This document shows positions 56,476 through 64,000 of a stretch of DNA of 64,000 nucleotides, piece by piece. The stretch comes from Chitinophaga pinensis (GTDB taxonomy: Bacteria; Bacteroidota; Bacteroidia; UKL13-3). The stretch spans positions 124,001 to 188,000 of the forward strand of contig CAMBSD010000002.1 of NCBI GenBank assembly GCA_945870425.1. Reading direction: 5' to 3'. The position numbers were made by a program, and so were the translations under genes. How positions within the stretch are numbered: the first letter of the stretch is position 1; every line of letters begins with the position of its first letter. The notes below the pieces were generated by a model. The model had not been told where the DNA came from. It worked only from the letters and a program-made list of their open reading frames with translations, and ran no database searches.

Positions 56476-57966
56476 ATGAAAAAGTTAATAGTAGCAATCA
56501 CTTTATTAATAGCTACATGGAAGGGCTTCGCTCAAAATGTAGAAGACATTGTAAGAATATCAAAAACTGATGCAATTGGCTCAGCTAGGGTGCTAGGAGC
56601 TGGGGGAGCTTGGGGGGCGGTAGGAGCAGATTTATCTTCAGCATCAATCAACCCAGCAGGTTTAGGATTTTATAGAAGAAATGAGCTTTTAGGCTCAATG
56701 GCTGTTACAGCTAATTATGCAGATGCCACGTTCTTAGGTAGCCTAAGAAATGAAAGCAGAACAAATTTCAACATTCCCAATATCGGTGCCGTGTTTAGTT
56801 ATGTAAATCAAGAAAGGGGAAAAGATGCCAAAAATGGTTGGATTAGTGCCTCATTTGCAGTGGGAATGAATCGACTTGCTGATTTTCAGCAAAACACTTT
56901 TTATTCAGGAATAAGCAAAAACAATTCTATTGGTGAAAGTTTAGCTCAGCAGTCCAATAATGTTGGATTAGATACAAATTATTTCAAAAATTCCTATAAT
57001 TTTAATGACTTAAGAAGTTTAGCTTGGTATAGCTATTTAACAAATAATGTTCCTAATAGAAGTGATAGCTTTGATTCTTGGTTTGGAAGATATGGAGATA
57101 CAAACTATTCTGTTAATCAAACTCAAACAACCCAATTGAGAGGAAGAATGAATGAGTGGTATTTTGGTGTGGGTACAAACATTAGCAATTTCTTATATCT
57201 GGGAGCTAGTTTGGTGCTAAAAAATACAATTATCACAAAAACCACTTCATTTACTGAAAGTACCAACACGATTAGCGTTAAATCAAATCCTTACATAGGT
57301 AGTGTTTACAATACCTCAATTACGACCTCAGGATCAGGTGTTGGAGGAAGATTTGGAATTATTTTAAGTCCTATCGACTATTTCAGATTAGGTTTATCAT
57401 ACCAAACACCCATTCGGGTTAACTTATCAGATGATTACAATTTATCATTAACTACCAATTTAGTGAATAATTCATTTAATATTCCTAGCGGACAATTTAC
57501 AAGCAATTATCAAATTTTAACTCCTGGTAAAATTACTTTAAGTGGCGTGATAATGATTCCAAATCATGGTTTTATTTCTGTCGATTATGAAATGATGGAC
57601 TACAGAGATGGTCAAATTAAATCAACTGAATTTCAAAGTGATTTCGACAAAACAAATACTAATGCTAGAAAAAATTTGACACAAGCAGGTAATTTAAGGA
57701 TTGGGGGAGAATATCGTTGGGACAATTATAGATTAAGAGGAGGATATAACTTAATTAATTCTCCCTATGCAAGTGACCTTAAAAGTACAAAACAACAATC
57801 CATTTCTGCTGGTTTGGGAATGCTTTGGGGCAACGGCTATTTTATTGATGCTGCATGTATTAGATCATGGGGCACAGTATATAACAGTCCATATGATGTT
57901 AAACAATCTTCACAAATTGATTTAACCAAATATACATTTATGGTATCAGGAGGTATTAGATTTTAG
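56476..57966 (+). CDS. OmpP1/FadL-like outer-membrane protein
   Basis: A 496-residue beta-barrel protein with a signal peptide (to KGFAQ). The N-terminal plug region has IGSARVLGAGGAWGAVGADL and SSASINPAGLGFYR, typical of the OmpP1/FadL/TodX family in Bacteroidota. Alternating strands follow (LSYQTPIRVNLSDDYNLSL, GGEYRWDNYRLRGGYNLI) and a last strand ending in FMVSGGIRF. The family takes up hydrophobic compounds; the substrate is unknown. Second gene of a two-gene operon. Confidence 0.85.
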   Translation: MKKLIVAITLLIATWKGFAQNVEDIVRISKTDAIGSARVLGAGGAWGAVGADLSSASINPAGLGFYRRNELLGSMAVTANYADATFLGSLRNESRTNFNIPNIGAVFSYVNQERGKDAKNGWISASFAVGMNRLADFQQNTFYSGISKNNSIGESLAQQSNNVGLDTNYFKNSYNFNDLRSLAWYSYLTNNVPNRSDSFDSWFGRYGDTNYSVNQTQTTQLRGRMNEWYFGVGTNISNFLYLGASLVLKNTIITKTTSFTESTNTISVKSNPYIGSVYNTSITTSGSGVGGRFGIILSPIDYFRLGLSYQTPIRVNLSDDYNLSLTTNLVNNSFNIPSGQFTSNYQILTPGKITLSGVIMIPNHGFISVDYEMMDYRDGQIKSTEFQSDFDKTNTNARKNLTQAGNLRIGGEYRWDNYRLRGGYNLINSPYASDLKSTKQQSISAGLGMLWGNGYFIDAACIRSWGTVYNSPYDVKQSSQIDLTKYTFMVSGGIRF

Positions 57967-57982
57967 AAACCAAATAATTTCC

Positions 57983-58020
57983 AAAGAAAAAGCCATTCAA
58001 ATTTGAATGGCTTTTTCTTT
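57983..58020. terminator. Bidirectional terminator between convergent genes
   Basis: A perfect 19-bp inverted repeat (AAAGAAAAAGCCATTCAAA, arms 57983-58001 and 58002-58020) with T/A ends on both strands, between the FadL-like gene and the dehydratase gene. Confidence 0.92.
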
Positions 58021-58026
58021 TATATA

Positions 58027-60015
58027 TCAATCGTTTAATTTAGATTGTTTTGAAAGTAAATTCTCAACAGTAGTTTTTGAAAGCTCAACTTTTTTATCAA
58101 GGCTCTCATAAACCGAATTTTTGCTTTGAAACTCAGGCACAATCTCCTTCATTTTAGCAACAATAGCCATTTGATTTTGGTTGTTATAAAGGCCTAATAA
58201 ATCGTTTGTAGAATTTTGTACTTCTTTGAAATTATACAACCTTACTTTTCCAATCATTATTTTAGGGTGATGTGTTGGCAAGGTATTTTCCCCATCATTA
58301 AGTAATTCCTCATATATTTTTTCACCAGGGCGCAAACCAGTATAAGCAATATTGATATCCTTGCCTAACGTTAATCCTGACAATTTAACCATTTTCTTAG
58401 CCAAGTCTATAATTTTTACAGACTTACCCATATCAAAGACAAAAATCTCGCCTCCTTTACCCATATATCCTGCCTCAAGAACTAATTGACAAGCCTCAGG
58501 AATGGTCATAAAATATCTTGTAATTTCAGGATGTGTTACTGTAATAGGACCTCCTTCATTAATTTGTTTTCTGAACTTTGGTATAACAGAACCACTTGAA
58601 CCAAGAACATTTCCAAATCGAGTCGTAATAAATTTTGTGTTTGCTTTTTGATTTAATAGCAACTCGTTATTCAAGGATTGGACATAAATTTCAGCTATGC
58701 GCTTAGATGCGCCCATCACGTTTGTTGGATTAACTGCCTTATCAGTAGAAACCATAACAAACTTTTCAATGCCAAAGTCAATTGATAAATCTGCTATATT
58801 CTTAGTACCCCCTACATTTGTCTTAATAGCTTCTGAAGGGTTATTTTCCATCAAAGGAACATGTTTATAGGCAGCAGCATGATAAACTATCTCTGGTCTA
58901 AATTTCTCGAAAATATTTCGCATTCTATTTTCGTTTCCAATATCTGCTAATATTAATTCAGTACACCTTAAAAACTCATTTTTATGCCTATCTAATAACT
59001 CATGTTCTAAATCGTAAAGTTTTATTTCAGAGCTATCAATGGCTAGCAATTTTTTAGGTCTAAAATTGAGTATTTGATTAACCATTTCACTACCAATTGA
59101 ACCTGCAGCTCCAGTTACCATAACTACCTTTCCATTTAATTGGCTGCTAATTCCCTGCTTATCCAATTCAATTGTATCACGTTCGATCAAGTCTTCTATG
59201 TTAACGTTTTTAATCTGGTTAAAACTCAATTCTCCATTAATCCATTTCTCTACAGGAGGCACTGTTCTCACATTAACATTAAAGTTTAAGCACTTTTCGA
59301 TAATTTCTTGTTTTCTATTTTTACTTAGATTGGTAGGTGTTAGGATAAGAGTATCTAAATTATATTTTTTAATTACATTTTCAAAATCATTATCAAAATT
59401 AAATATCTCAATTCCATCAATTGATTTGCGAATTTTCTTTGGATTATCATCAAAAAAAGCAGCAACCTTGGTATTTATCGCTCTGTGTTGGTCCAATTTC
59501 TTTTTAGTAGTAATTCCAGCCTCTCCGGCTCCAAAGATGGCATAAGTAATTTGTTCTCCTTTTGCAGTTTGGTAATACATTTTTAAAAAAGCCACTTTTA
59601 CTGTCATTCTGAAGGAAGCAAGCAAAAAAGCACTTATAATAAAATCAAGCACAACAATAGAAAGTGGAATATATGCAGATTTATCTGGACTAAAGGACCT
59701 ATAAAAAAAATCTATGGTAATTAAAGCCAACGAACTCAAAAAAGTAGTATACAAAATCTTGATACCGTCCTGCACACCTGTATGTCTAACAATTCCAGAA
59801 TACAGCCTGAAATAGGTCATAAATAAAGTTTTTACAATAATTACAACAGGAAGAACTCTGAAAACGGCCTCAAATATTCTTGAATCAAATTTAAAACTAT
59901 ATCGCAAAACAACAGACAAAACAAATGCAGCTGCACAAATTGCTAAGTCGAAAGCAAATATTAACCATCGCGGGATACTATTAGAATGATTAAATAGTAA
60001 TTTTAAATACTTCAT
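58027..60015 (-). CDS. WbpM/FlaA1-type nucleotide-sugar 4,6-dehydratase, membrane bound
   Basis: A 662-residue inner-membrane enzyme that probably makes a UDP-4-keto-6-deoxy-HexNAc for surface glycan. It has four N-terminal membrane helices (residues about 10-130), a first Rossmann-like domain (GAGEAGITTKKK), and a catalytic SDR domain with VTGAAGSIGSE near 300 and STDKAVNPTNVMGASK near 434. In that motif Met replaces the usual catalytic Tyr, as known for WbpM (Ser-Met-Lys triad). The ATG at 60015 was chosen over a TTG six codons up. The other glycan genes lie upstream on the same strand. Confidence 0.92.
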   Translation of the reverse strand: MKYLKLLFNHSNSIPRWLIFAFDLAICAAAFVLSVVLRYSFKFDSRIFEAVFRVLPVVIIVKTLFMTYFRLYSGIVRHTGVQDGIKILYTTFLSSLALITIDFFYRSFSPDKSAYIPLSIVVLDFIISAFLLASFRMTVKVAFLKMYYQTAKGEQITYAIFGAGEAGITTKKKLDQHRAINTKVAAFFDDNPKKIRKSIDGIEIFNFDNDFENVIKKYNLDTLILTPTNLSKNRKQEIIEKCLNFNVNVRTVPPVEKWINGELSFNQIKNVNIEDLIERDTIELDKQGISSQLNGKVVMVTGAAGSIGSEMVNQILNFRPKKLLAIDSSEIKLYDLEHELLDRHKNEFLRCTELILADIGNENRMRNIFEKFRPEIVYHAAAYKHVPLMENNPSEAIKTNVGGTKNIADLSIDFGIEKFVMVSTDKAVNPTNVMGASKRIAEIYVQSLNNELLLNQKANTKFITTRFGNVLGSSGSVIPKFRKQINEGGPITVTHPEITRYFMTIPEACQLVLEAGYMGKGGEIFVFDMGKSVKIIDLAKKMVKLSGLTLGKDINIAYTGLRPGEKIYEELLNDGENTLPTHHPKIMIGKVRLYNFKEVQNSTNDLLGLYNNQNQMAIVAKMKEIVPEFQSKNSVYESLDKKVELSKTTVENLLSKQSKLND

Positions 60016-60117
60016 AATTAATTGATTTGGCAAAATTAAACACTTCTATATATAATTAGCAGCTATATCATAATTTTACAATTCAAAAATAAGCCTTATA
60101 TCGGTAATAATTTAATT

Positions 60118-61788
60118 TTATTGGTTATTTATTGTAAAACCATCCTTTAAATTTTCCGTCCTCTGAGAAATTCTTAGATGGAAATCCTTCAACATAACTT
60201 TTTCATAACCAATTGACATACAAGGCAAACTGACATTCCAACAATATCTATTTTGGGTAGGGTGGTAGTAATACTTATTATTTATAAGAATGCTATCAAC
60301 ATCATTGAAAACATATTGACTTGCTGGCAAAATAAGTGTTTCGGAGGTTAATCTATCTACTTGTCCGATTTCCTTACTGGTGCTTCCAGATGAAATATTA
60401 ATCCCAAATAAACCAACCAAAAACATGATGGAATAAAACCCTATCAAAAAATTAGTTACCCAATTATTGTTTTTAATGATTGGTTTATCGAAAGCATAAT
60501 AAATAAGGAGCGATATATAAAAAACGAAAACAGGTAGTATAAATCTGTATTGTGGTGCAAACAATAACCAAATAATAAAATTTAGGAAACCAAAAATTAG
60601 CATTATTGATTCGCTAAATGATAACCTTTTTCGAACTCCCTCTCTAACAAATACCATCAATGAAATTAAGGCCGTACCTAAGATGAATTTATTTATTAAT
60701 CCTTTTGTCCCTCCCCTACCTAATAGCAAGATTAATTCATTAATTATATCTTTTTTATACTGATTTTCAACCTCTAATGGTTTATATTCATCAGAATAAG
60801 ACCAAGATTTAATGCCATGTATGAAATAATCAATAACGGGTTCGGGTGTTATCCAATCTAATTGATTTATTGAAAAAGCTTTTATTGGGTATAATGGATA
60901 GCCCGTTTGAAAAATATTTTTAGATATGTGAAGGGTAAAAATTGCTGCTATCATTAATAGTAAAAAAGGACTTGCTATTTTTTTTTTTCGCTCCATAAAA
61001 AAACAGTATCCGCCTAAGCACAACAAAAAAATAGCAGAGATTTTTATGGTGATACCGAAGAAAGCAATTAATAAAATTCCTTTATAGTTTTCTTTCAACA
61101 TAAACAGGTCTAATGCTATGGCAGTGAATACAATAACAGGGAAGTCAGGATTGGGTGCTGAAAGAAATGGCACTGATAAAAAAAGTACCACAGAATATTG
61201 GGTTATAGAAAATAGTGTGATTGTTTTATTTGCAATTCTTGACACAATAAGAAAGGTATATATTAAAAAAACAAAACCATTCAAGTCATTGGTGTAAACT
61301 GAATCTGAAAAGATATATACCGATTGAAGAATATGCCATGCAGAGGATAGCCCTAAAGAAACATGAAGATTTGATATTCCATGAACAAAACCATACTCTC
61401 CCAGCCATTTAATTGTTTGTGTATAATACAATCCATCATCATTTATTTTAGATGATGATGATGAATAAATGGCTAAAACTATTGATGCAAGAAAAAGCAT
61501 GAATAATTGCTTTGTATTCAGCCTATGTTTAATTGTTGCTATTAACTTCATATAATAGGAAAAATCAAAAACCAAAAGTGACGTATTCAGTAAACATAAT
61601 CCATATAGTATGTTTGAATTAATGGGCATAAAAAAAGCCAAAGTACTCATAATAATTGAGTTGAAGATTAATCCCACAATCACATTTTGAACTAAATTAA
61701 TATCATTCTTAATCCGAATATTGACTATTCTGCCAATTGGATAACTGCTTACAAAAATTATTAGCCAATTTATCAATACGAATAACAT
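60118..61788 (-). CDS. Polytopic membrane protein, GT-C-like (LIC_10190-like family)
   Basis: A 556-residue protein with about twelve membrane segments and a C-terminal soluble tail. The stretch NDDGLYYTQTIKWLGEYG then LHVSLGLSSAWH carries an acidic motif in the first large outer loop, the layout of GT-C lipid-linked sugar transferases. I recall the pattern from LIC_10190-type proteins of glycan loci. An enzymatic role is inference. It follows the exosortase-associated gene by 4 bases. Confidence 0.7.
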   Translation of the reverse strand: MLFVLINWLIIFVSSYPIGRIVNIRIKNDINLVQNVIVGLIFNSIIMSTLAFFMPINSNILYGLCLLNTSLLVFDFSYYMKLIATIKHRLNTKQLFMLFLASIVLAIYSSSSSKINDDGLYYTQTIKWLGEYGFVHGISNLHVSLGLSSAWHILQSVYIFSDSVYTNDLNGFVFLIYTFLIVSRIANKTITLFSITQYSVVLFLSVPFLSAPNPDFPVIVFTAIALDLFMLKENYKGILLIAFFGITIKISAIFLLCLGGYCFFMERKKKIASPFLLLMIAAIFTLHISKNIFQTGYPLYPIKAFSINQLDWITPEPVIDYFIHGIKSWSYSDEYKPLEVENQYKKDIINELILLLGRGGTKGLINKFILGTALISLMVFVREGVRKRLSFSESIMLIFGFLNFIIWLLFAPQYRFILPVFVFYISLLIYYAFDKPIIKNNNWVTNFLIGFYSIMFLVGLFGINISSGSTSKEIGQVDRLTSETLILPASQYVFNDVDSILINNKYYYHPTQNRYCWNVSLPCMSIGYEKVMLKDFHLRISQRTENLKDGFTINNQ

Positions 61789-61792
61789 GAAT

Positions 61793-62224
61793 CTATAATT
61801 TTCGGGATTTAAAATAGTATGAGACGCCCAGTATGAAAGGGAGTATAGGATTCAACAGAATAATATTAAGTTTTTGGTAAAGTTGCTTTAGGAGCAAAAC
61901 ATCTGAAAAAGCGAAATAGAGAAAGAATGGAAAGAAGGTAATCAGGACAAGTGACTGGATGAAAGTTACAGCCTTCGAAAATTTGCTATCCTTAAAGACT
62001 GCATGGATAATTGCAACTGAAGATAAAGAATTAAGTAGGTACCTCAATAGTTTATTTAATGCAAAATTTACTTGATTGTGGTTATTAGAATTGAAATCAT
62101 AAAAGCCACTTTGATTAAAGCATAAACACAGTACATCAAAATTTTGAAACAAAAAAGCAGTAGCTAATCCTACTATACCAATTAAGACAAATAACAATTT
62201 TGTAGAATAATTATTATACGGCAT
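61793..62224 (-). CDS. Exosortase F system-associated protein
   Basis: A 143-residue membrane protein with about four hydrophobic segments. Size, layout (FALNKLLRYLLNSLSSVAII, then a phenylalanine-rich pair of helices) and position directly behind xrtF fit the XrtF-associated family. Function unknown. The start ATG at 62224 overlaps the end of xrtF by 11 bases, which implies coupled translation. Confidence 0.8.
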   Translation of the reverse strand: MPYNNYSTKLLFVLIGIVGLATAFLFQNFDVLCLCFNQSGFYDFNSNNHNQVNFALNKLLRYLLNSLSSVAIIHAVFKDSKFSKAVTFIQSLVLITFFPFFLYFAFSDVLLLKQLYQKLNIILLNPILPFILGVSYYFKSRKL

Positions 62225-62744
62225 CTTCGTTAAAATTTGACCCACCATATGTATTTACCCAAAAAATAAACAGTAAAAATACTAAGGTATAAATAAGCGC
62301 TGTGAAGGCATATTCATGAAAGAAAGAAAACCATTCGTGATGATTCAAGGCCACATAAAATAAGGTAGAAACCCTCAAAACATTTAATAAGAAAACACCA
62401 AATAGTCCAATGGATAAAAATAGAACTTTTGATTTTATTGCTCCTTTAAATGACAATATGGATGCAAAAAAGATAATCATGACACTTACTCCATTGCATC
62501 CTTCACTCACTGTTATATAATTCACATTGTTTAAGTAAAATAAAATTCGTGGTTGTAAATCTGAGTATAACAGCGAAACATCATAACCTATTGAAATCAA
62601 TATTTTCTGAGAAACCATTGCAACCAATTCAGAAATTCCATCAATTTGATTGCCTAAAAAACTTATCCAAAGCAAATAAAGAAGGTTTAGGAGAAGATAA
62701 ATACCTATAAATTTTGAAGCAAAAACAATAAGTTTCTTTTGCAT
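62214..62744 (-). CDS. xrtF: Exosortase, XrtF family
   Basis: A 176-residue polytopic inner-membrane transpeptidase/peptidase. The exosortase catalytic residues are all present: Cys in SEGCNGVS near 83, Arg in NVLRVSTL near 125 and His in HEYAFTALIY near 145. Exosortases cut and re-attach C-terminally tagged proteins, often onto glycan; the tag and target of XrtF are not known to me. The ATG at 62744 lies 12 bases after the aminotransferase stop; the longer frame would run into that gene. Confidence 0.88.
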   Translation of the reverse strand: MQKKLIVFASKFIGIYLLLNLLYLLWISFLGNQIDGISELVAMVSQKILISIGYDVSLLYSDLQPRILFYLNNVNYITVSEGCNGVSVMIIFFASILSFKGAIKSKVLFLSIGLFGVFLLNVLRVSTLFYVALNHHEWFSFFHEYAFTALIYTLVFLLFIFWVNTYGGSNFNEDAV

Positions 62745-62755
62745 AATAAAAACAA

Positions 62756-63904
62756 TTATGACAGACCTTGAGACCTTAGTCCCCCAATCAAATTTCCACA
62801 AATTTCCTTTAACAATGTTTCATTCATTTCTGTATGAATAGGCAATGATAGCACTGATTGGGTGGCGAGTTCTGACATTGGAAAATCTAAAATATTATTA
62901 TTTTTTGAAGAGTAAGCCAATTGATTACACGCAACTATCGGGTAATAAATCATGGTTTGAATTCCCCTTTCTAATAAATAACTTCGTAGTTTATTCCTAT
63001 CAACTTTTTTTGACAAGCTAATGGTATATTGATGGAAAACATGTGTTGAATACCTATTTCTAAAAGGGATTTTTACATATTCATTATTTTCAAAGTATGA
63101 ATCATAGTGTTTAGCTGCCTCATTCCTTTTGGCTTCGTAAGAATCTAAATGTTTTAGTTTGACCCTTAATATGGCAGCTTGCAAACTATCTAATCTCGAA
63201 TTAACTCCAATCATTTCATGAACGTATAGTTCTTTTTGACCATGATTGGCTATCTTTCTTATTTTCCGAGCTAATTCATCATCATTGGTCATGATTGCCC
63301 CTCCATCTCCCATGCAACCTAAGTTTTTCGATGGAAAAAAAGAAGTCGTACCTATATGTCCAATGGCACCTGTTCGCTTTTTATCACCATTAGAAAAAGT
63401 ATAAACTGTACCTAAAGATTGAGCATTATCTTCAATGATAAATAGATTGTATTTTATAGCTATCTGAACAATTGCCTCCATTTCAGAACTCTGCCCAAAA
63501 AGATGAACTGGAATAATTGCTTTGGTTCTAGAAGTTATTTTTGATTCAATTTTTCTTACATCTATGTTGTAGGATTGAATATCAATATCAACCATTATTG
63601 GGCTGAGACCTAGCAAAATAATAACTTCAATGGCTGATGGGTAAGTAAAAGCAGGAACAATCACTTCATCACCATATTTCAATCCTAATGCCAATAATGC
63701 AATTTGAATGGCATCTGTACCATTACCACATCCAATGATATGCTTTACTCCTAAATAATTGGATAGCTCATTTTCAAAATAAGCAACTTCCTTTCCTTTT
63801 ACAAAAATTGAACTTTCGATTACATCTTGGATAGCATTGCCTAGTTCGGATTTTATTTTTGCATGCTGACTTTTAAGGTCAACCATTTGAATTTTCACAT
63901 CCAT
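62756..63904 (-). CDS. DegT/DnrJ/EryC1/StrS-family sugar aminotransferase
   Basis: A 382-residue PLP enzyme that aminates a keto sugar nucleotide. The PLP Lys is in SFFPSKNLGCMGDGGA near 190; GCGNGTDAIQIALLAL and PAFTYPSAIEVI are typical of the WbpE/ArnB-like group. It probably uses the keto sugar made by the WbpM-type dehydratase in this locus. Its ATG overlaps the stop of the gene before it (TAATG). Confidence 0.93.
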   Translation of the reverse strand: MDVKIQMVDLKSQHAKIKSELGNAIQDVIESSIFVKGKEVAYFENELSNYLGVKHIIGCGNGTDAIQIALLALGLKYGDEVIVPAFTYPSAIEVIILLGLSPIMVDIDIQSYNIDVRKIESKITSRTKAIIPVHLFGQSSEMEAIVQIAIKYNLFIIEDNAQSLGTVYTFSNGDKKRTGAIGHIGTTSFFPSKNLGCMGDGGAIMTNDDELARKIRKIANHGQKELYVHEMIGVNSRLDSLQAAILRVKLKHLDSYEAKRNEAAKHYDSYFENNEYVKIPFRNRYSTHVFHQYTISLSKKVDRNKLRSYLLERGIQTMIYYPIVACNQLAYSSKNNNILDFPMSELATQSVLSLPIHTEMNETLLKEICGNLIGGLRSQGLS

Positions 63905-64000
63905 TAATTTTCTTTAACTACCTTTCCTTCATTTAGCAAATACTTAGATGAGGTTTCAAAGCACAAAGCAATTCCATTTTCATCAAATTGCAATTTATTT
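63904..64000 (-). CDS. 3' end of a further gene of the glycan operon
   Basis: The minus-strand frame is open to the right edge and gives 31 residues ending ...FETSSKYLLNEGKVVKEN before a TAA that shares its last A with the aminotransferase ATG. This coupling shows it is a real operon gene. Too little is visible to name it. Confidence 0.7.
   Translation of the reverse strand, partial: NKLQFDENGIALCFETSSKYLLNEGKVVKEN

Overview
The window is chromosomal DNA of a member of the Bacteroidota. It is AT-rich. Several secreted proteins end in the Por-type (T9SS type A) sorting domain. Promoters fit the Bacteroidota pattern (TTTG, about 19 nt, TAnnTTTG). There is a DksA-like protein without the usual zinc cysteines, and an exosortase of the XrtF kind together with its partner protein. 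Order and genus cannot be fixed from what is visible. Nothing looks like a phage, plasmid, insertion sequence or CRISPR array. The accessory signal lies in dispersed short repeats, surface proteins and a glycan/exosortase locus.

Layout. 1-9.4 kb: end of a TraR/DksA gene, an M23 peptidase divergent from alaS, an MFS transporter, a 0.67 kb repeat island, a GT9 glycosyltransferase divergent from the 2-oxoglutarate dehydrogenase E2 gene, and a small exported protein. 9.4-23.2 kb: a remnant of an outer-membrane protein gene, tRNA-Arg, then one long minus-strand information-processing operon read from 23.2 kb downward: tRNA-Thr(TGT), tRNA-Tyr, tRNA-Gly, tRNA-Thr(GGT), tuf, tRNA-Trp, secE, nusG, rplK, rplA, rplJ, rplL, rpoB, rpoC. 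It has a near-perfect promoter upstream and hairpins at tuf/tRNA-Trp, rplL/rpoB and rpoB/rpoC. 23.4-26.5 kb: a three-gene exported cluster (YHYH-domain protein, MbnP-like protein, MauG/MbnH-like di-heme protein) that resembles the MbnP-MbnH copper/kynurenine pair. 26.6-29.8 kb: a DUF5329 protein and clpB.

29.9-38.9 kb: two secreted surface proteins, one of 2268 residues built from two copies of a roughly 910-residue unit and ending in dockerin-like calcium loops. 39-43.5 kb: mce and mgtE divergent from an RlmL-like RNA methyltransferase, then a DegP/HtrA protease. 43.5-46.7 kb: a DUF1573 protein, a T9SS choice-of-anchor-B protein and an unknown membrane protein. 46.9-55 kb: cspA, a tight operon deoC-SPOR-FAH-comB, secA and proS. 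55.2-58 kb: a lipoprotein with an Asn/Tyr/Gly/Trp-rich region co-transcribed with a FadL-like outer-membrane protein. 58-64 kb: a polysaccharide locus with a WbpM/FlaA1-type dehydratase, a polytopic GT-C-like protein, the exosortase pair, a DegT-type aminotransferase and the 3' end of a further gene.

The parts most worth a second look are the YHYH/MbnP/MbnH-like cluster, the exosortase embedded in a sugar-nucleotide locus, two dispersed repeats that have become in-frame coding insertions of alaS, the internally duplicated giant protein, and a GT9 enzyme with cysteine clusters at both ends. Family assignments come from sequence motifs recognised by eye; no database search was run.
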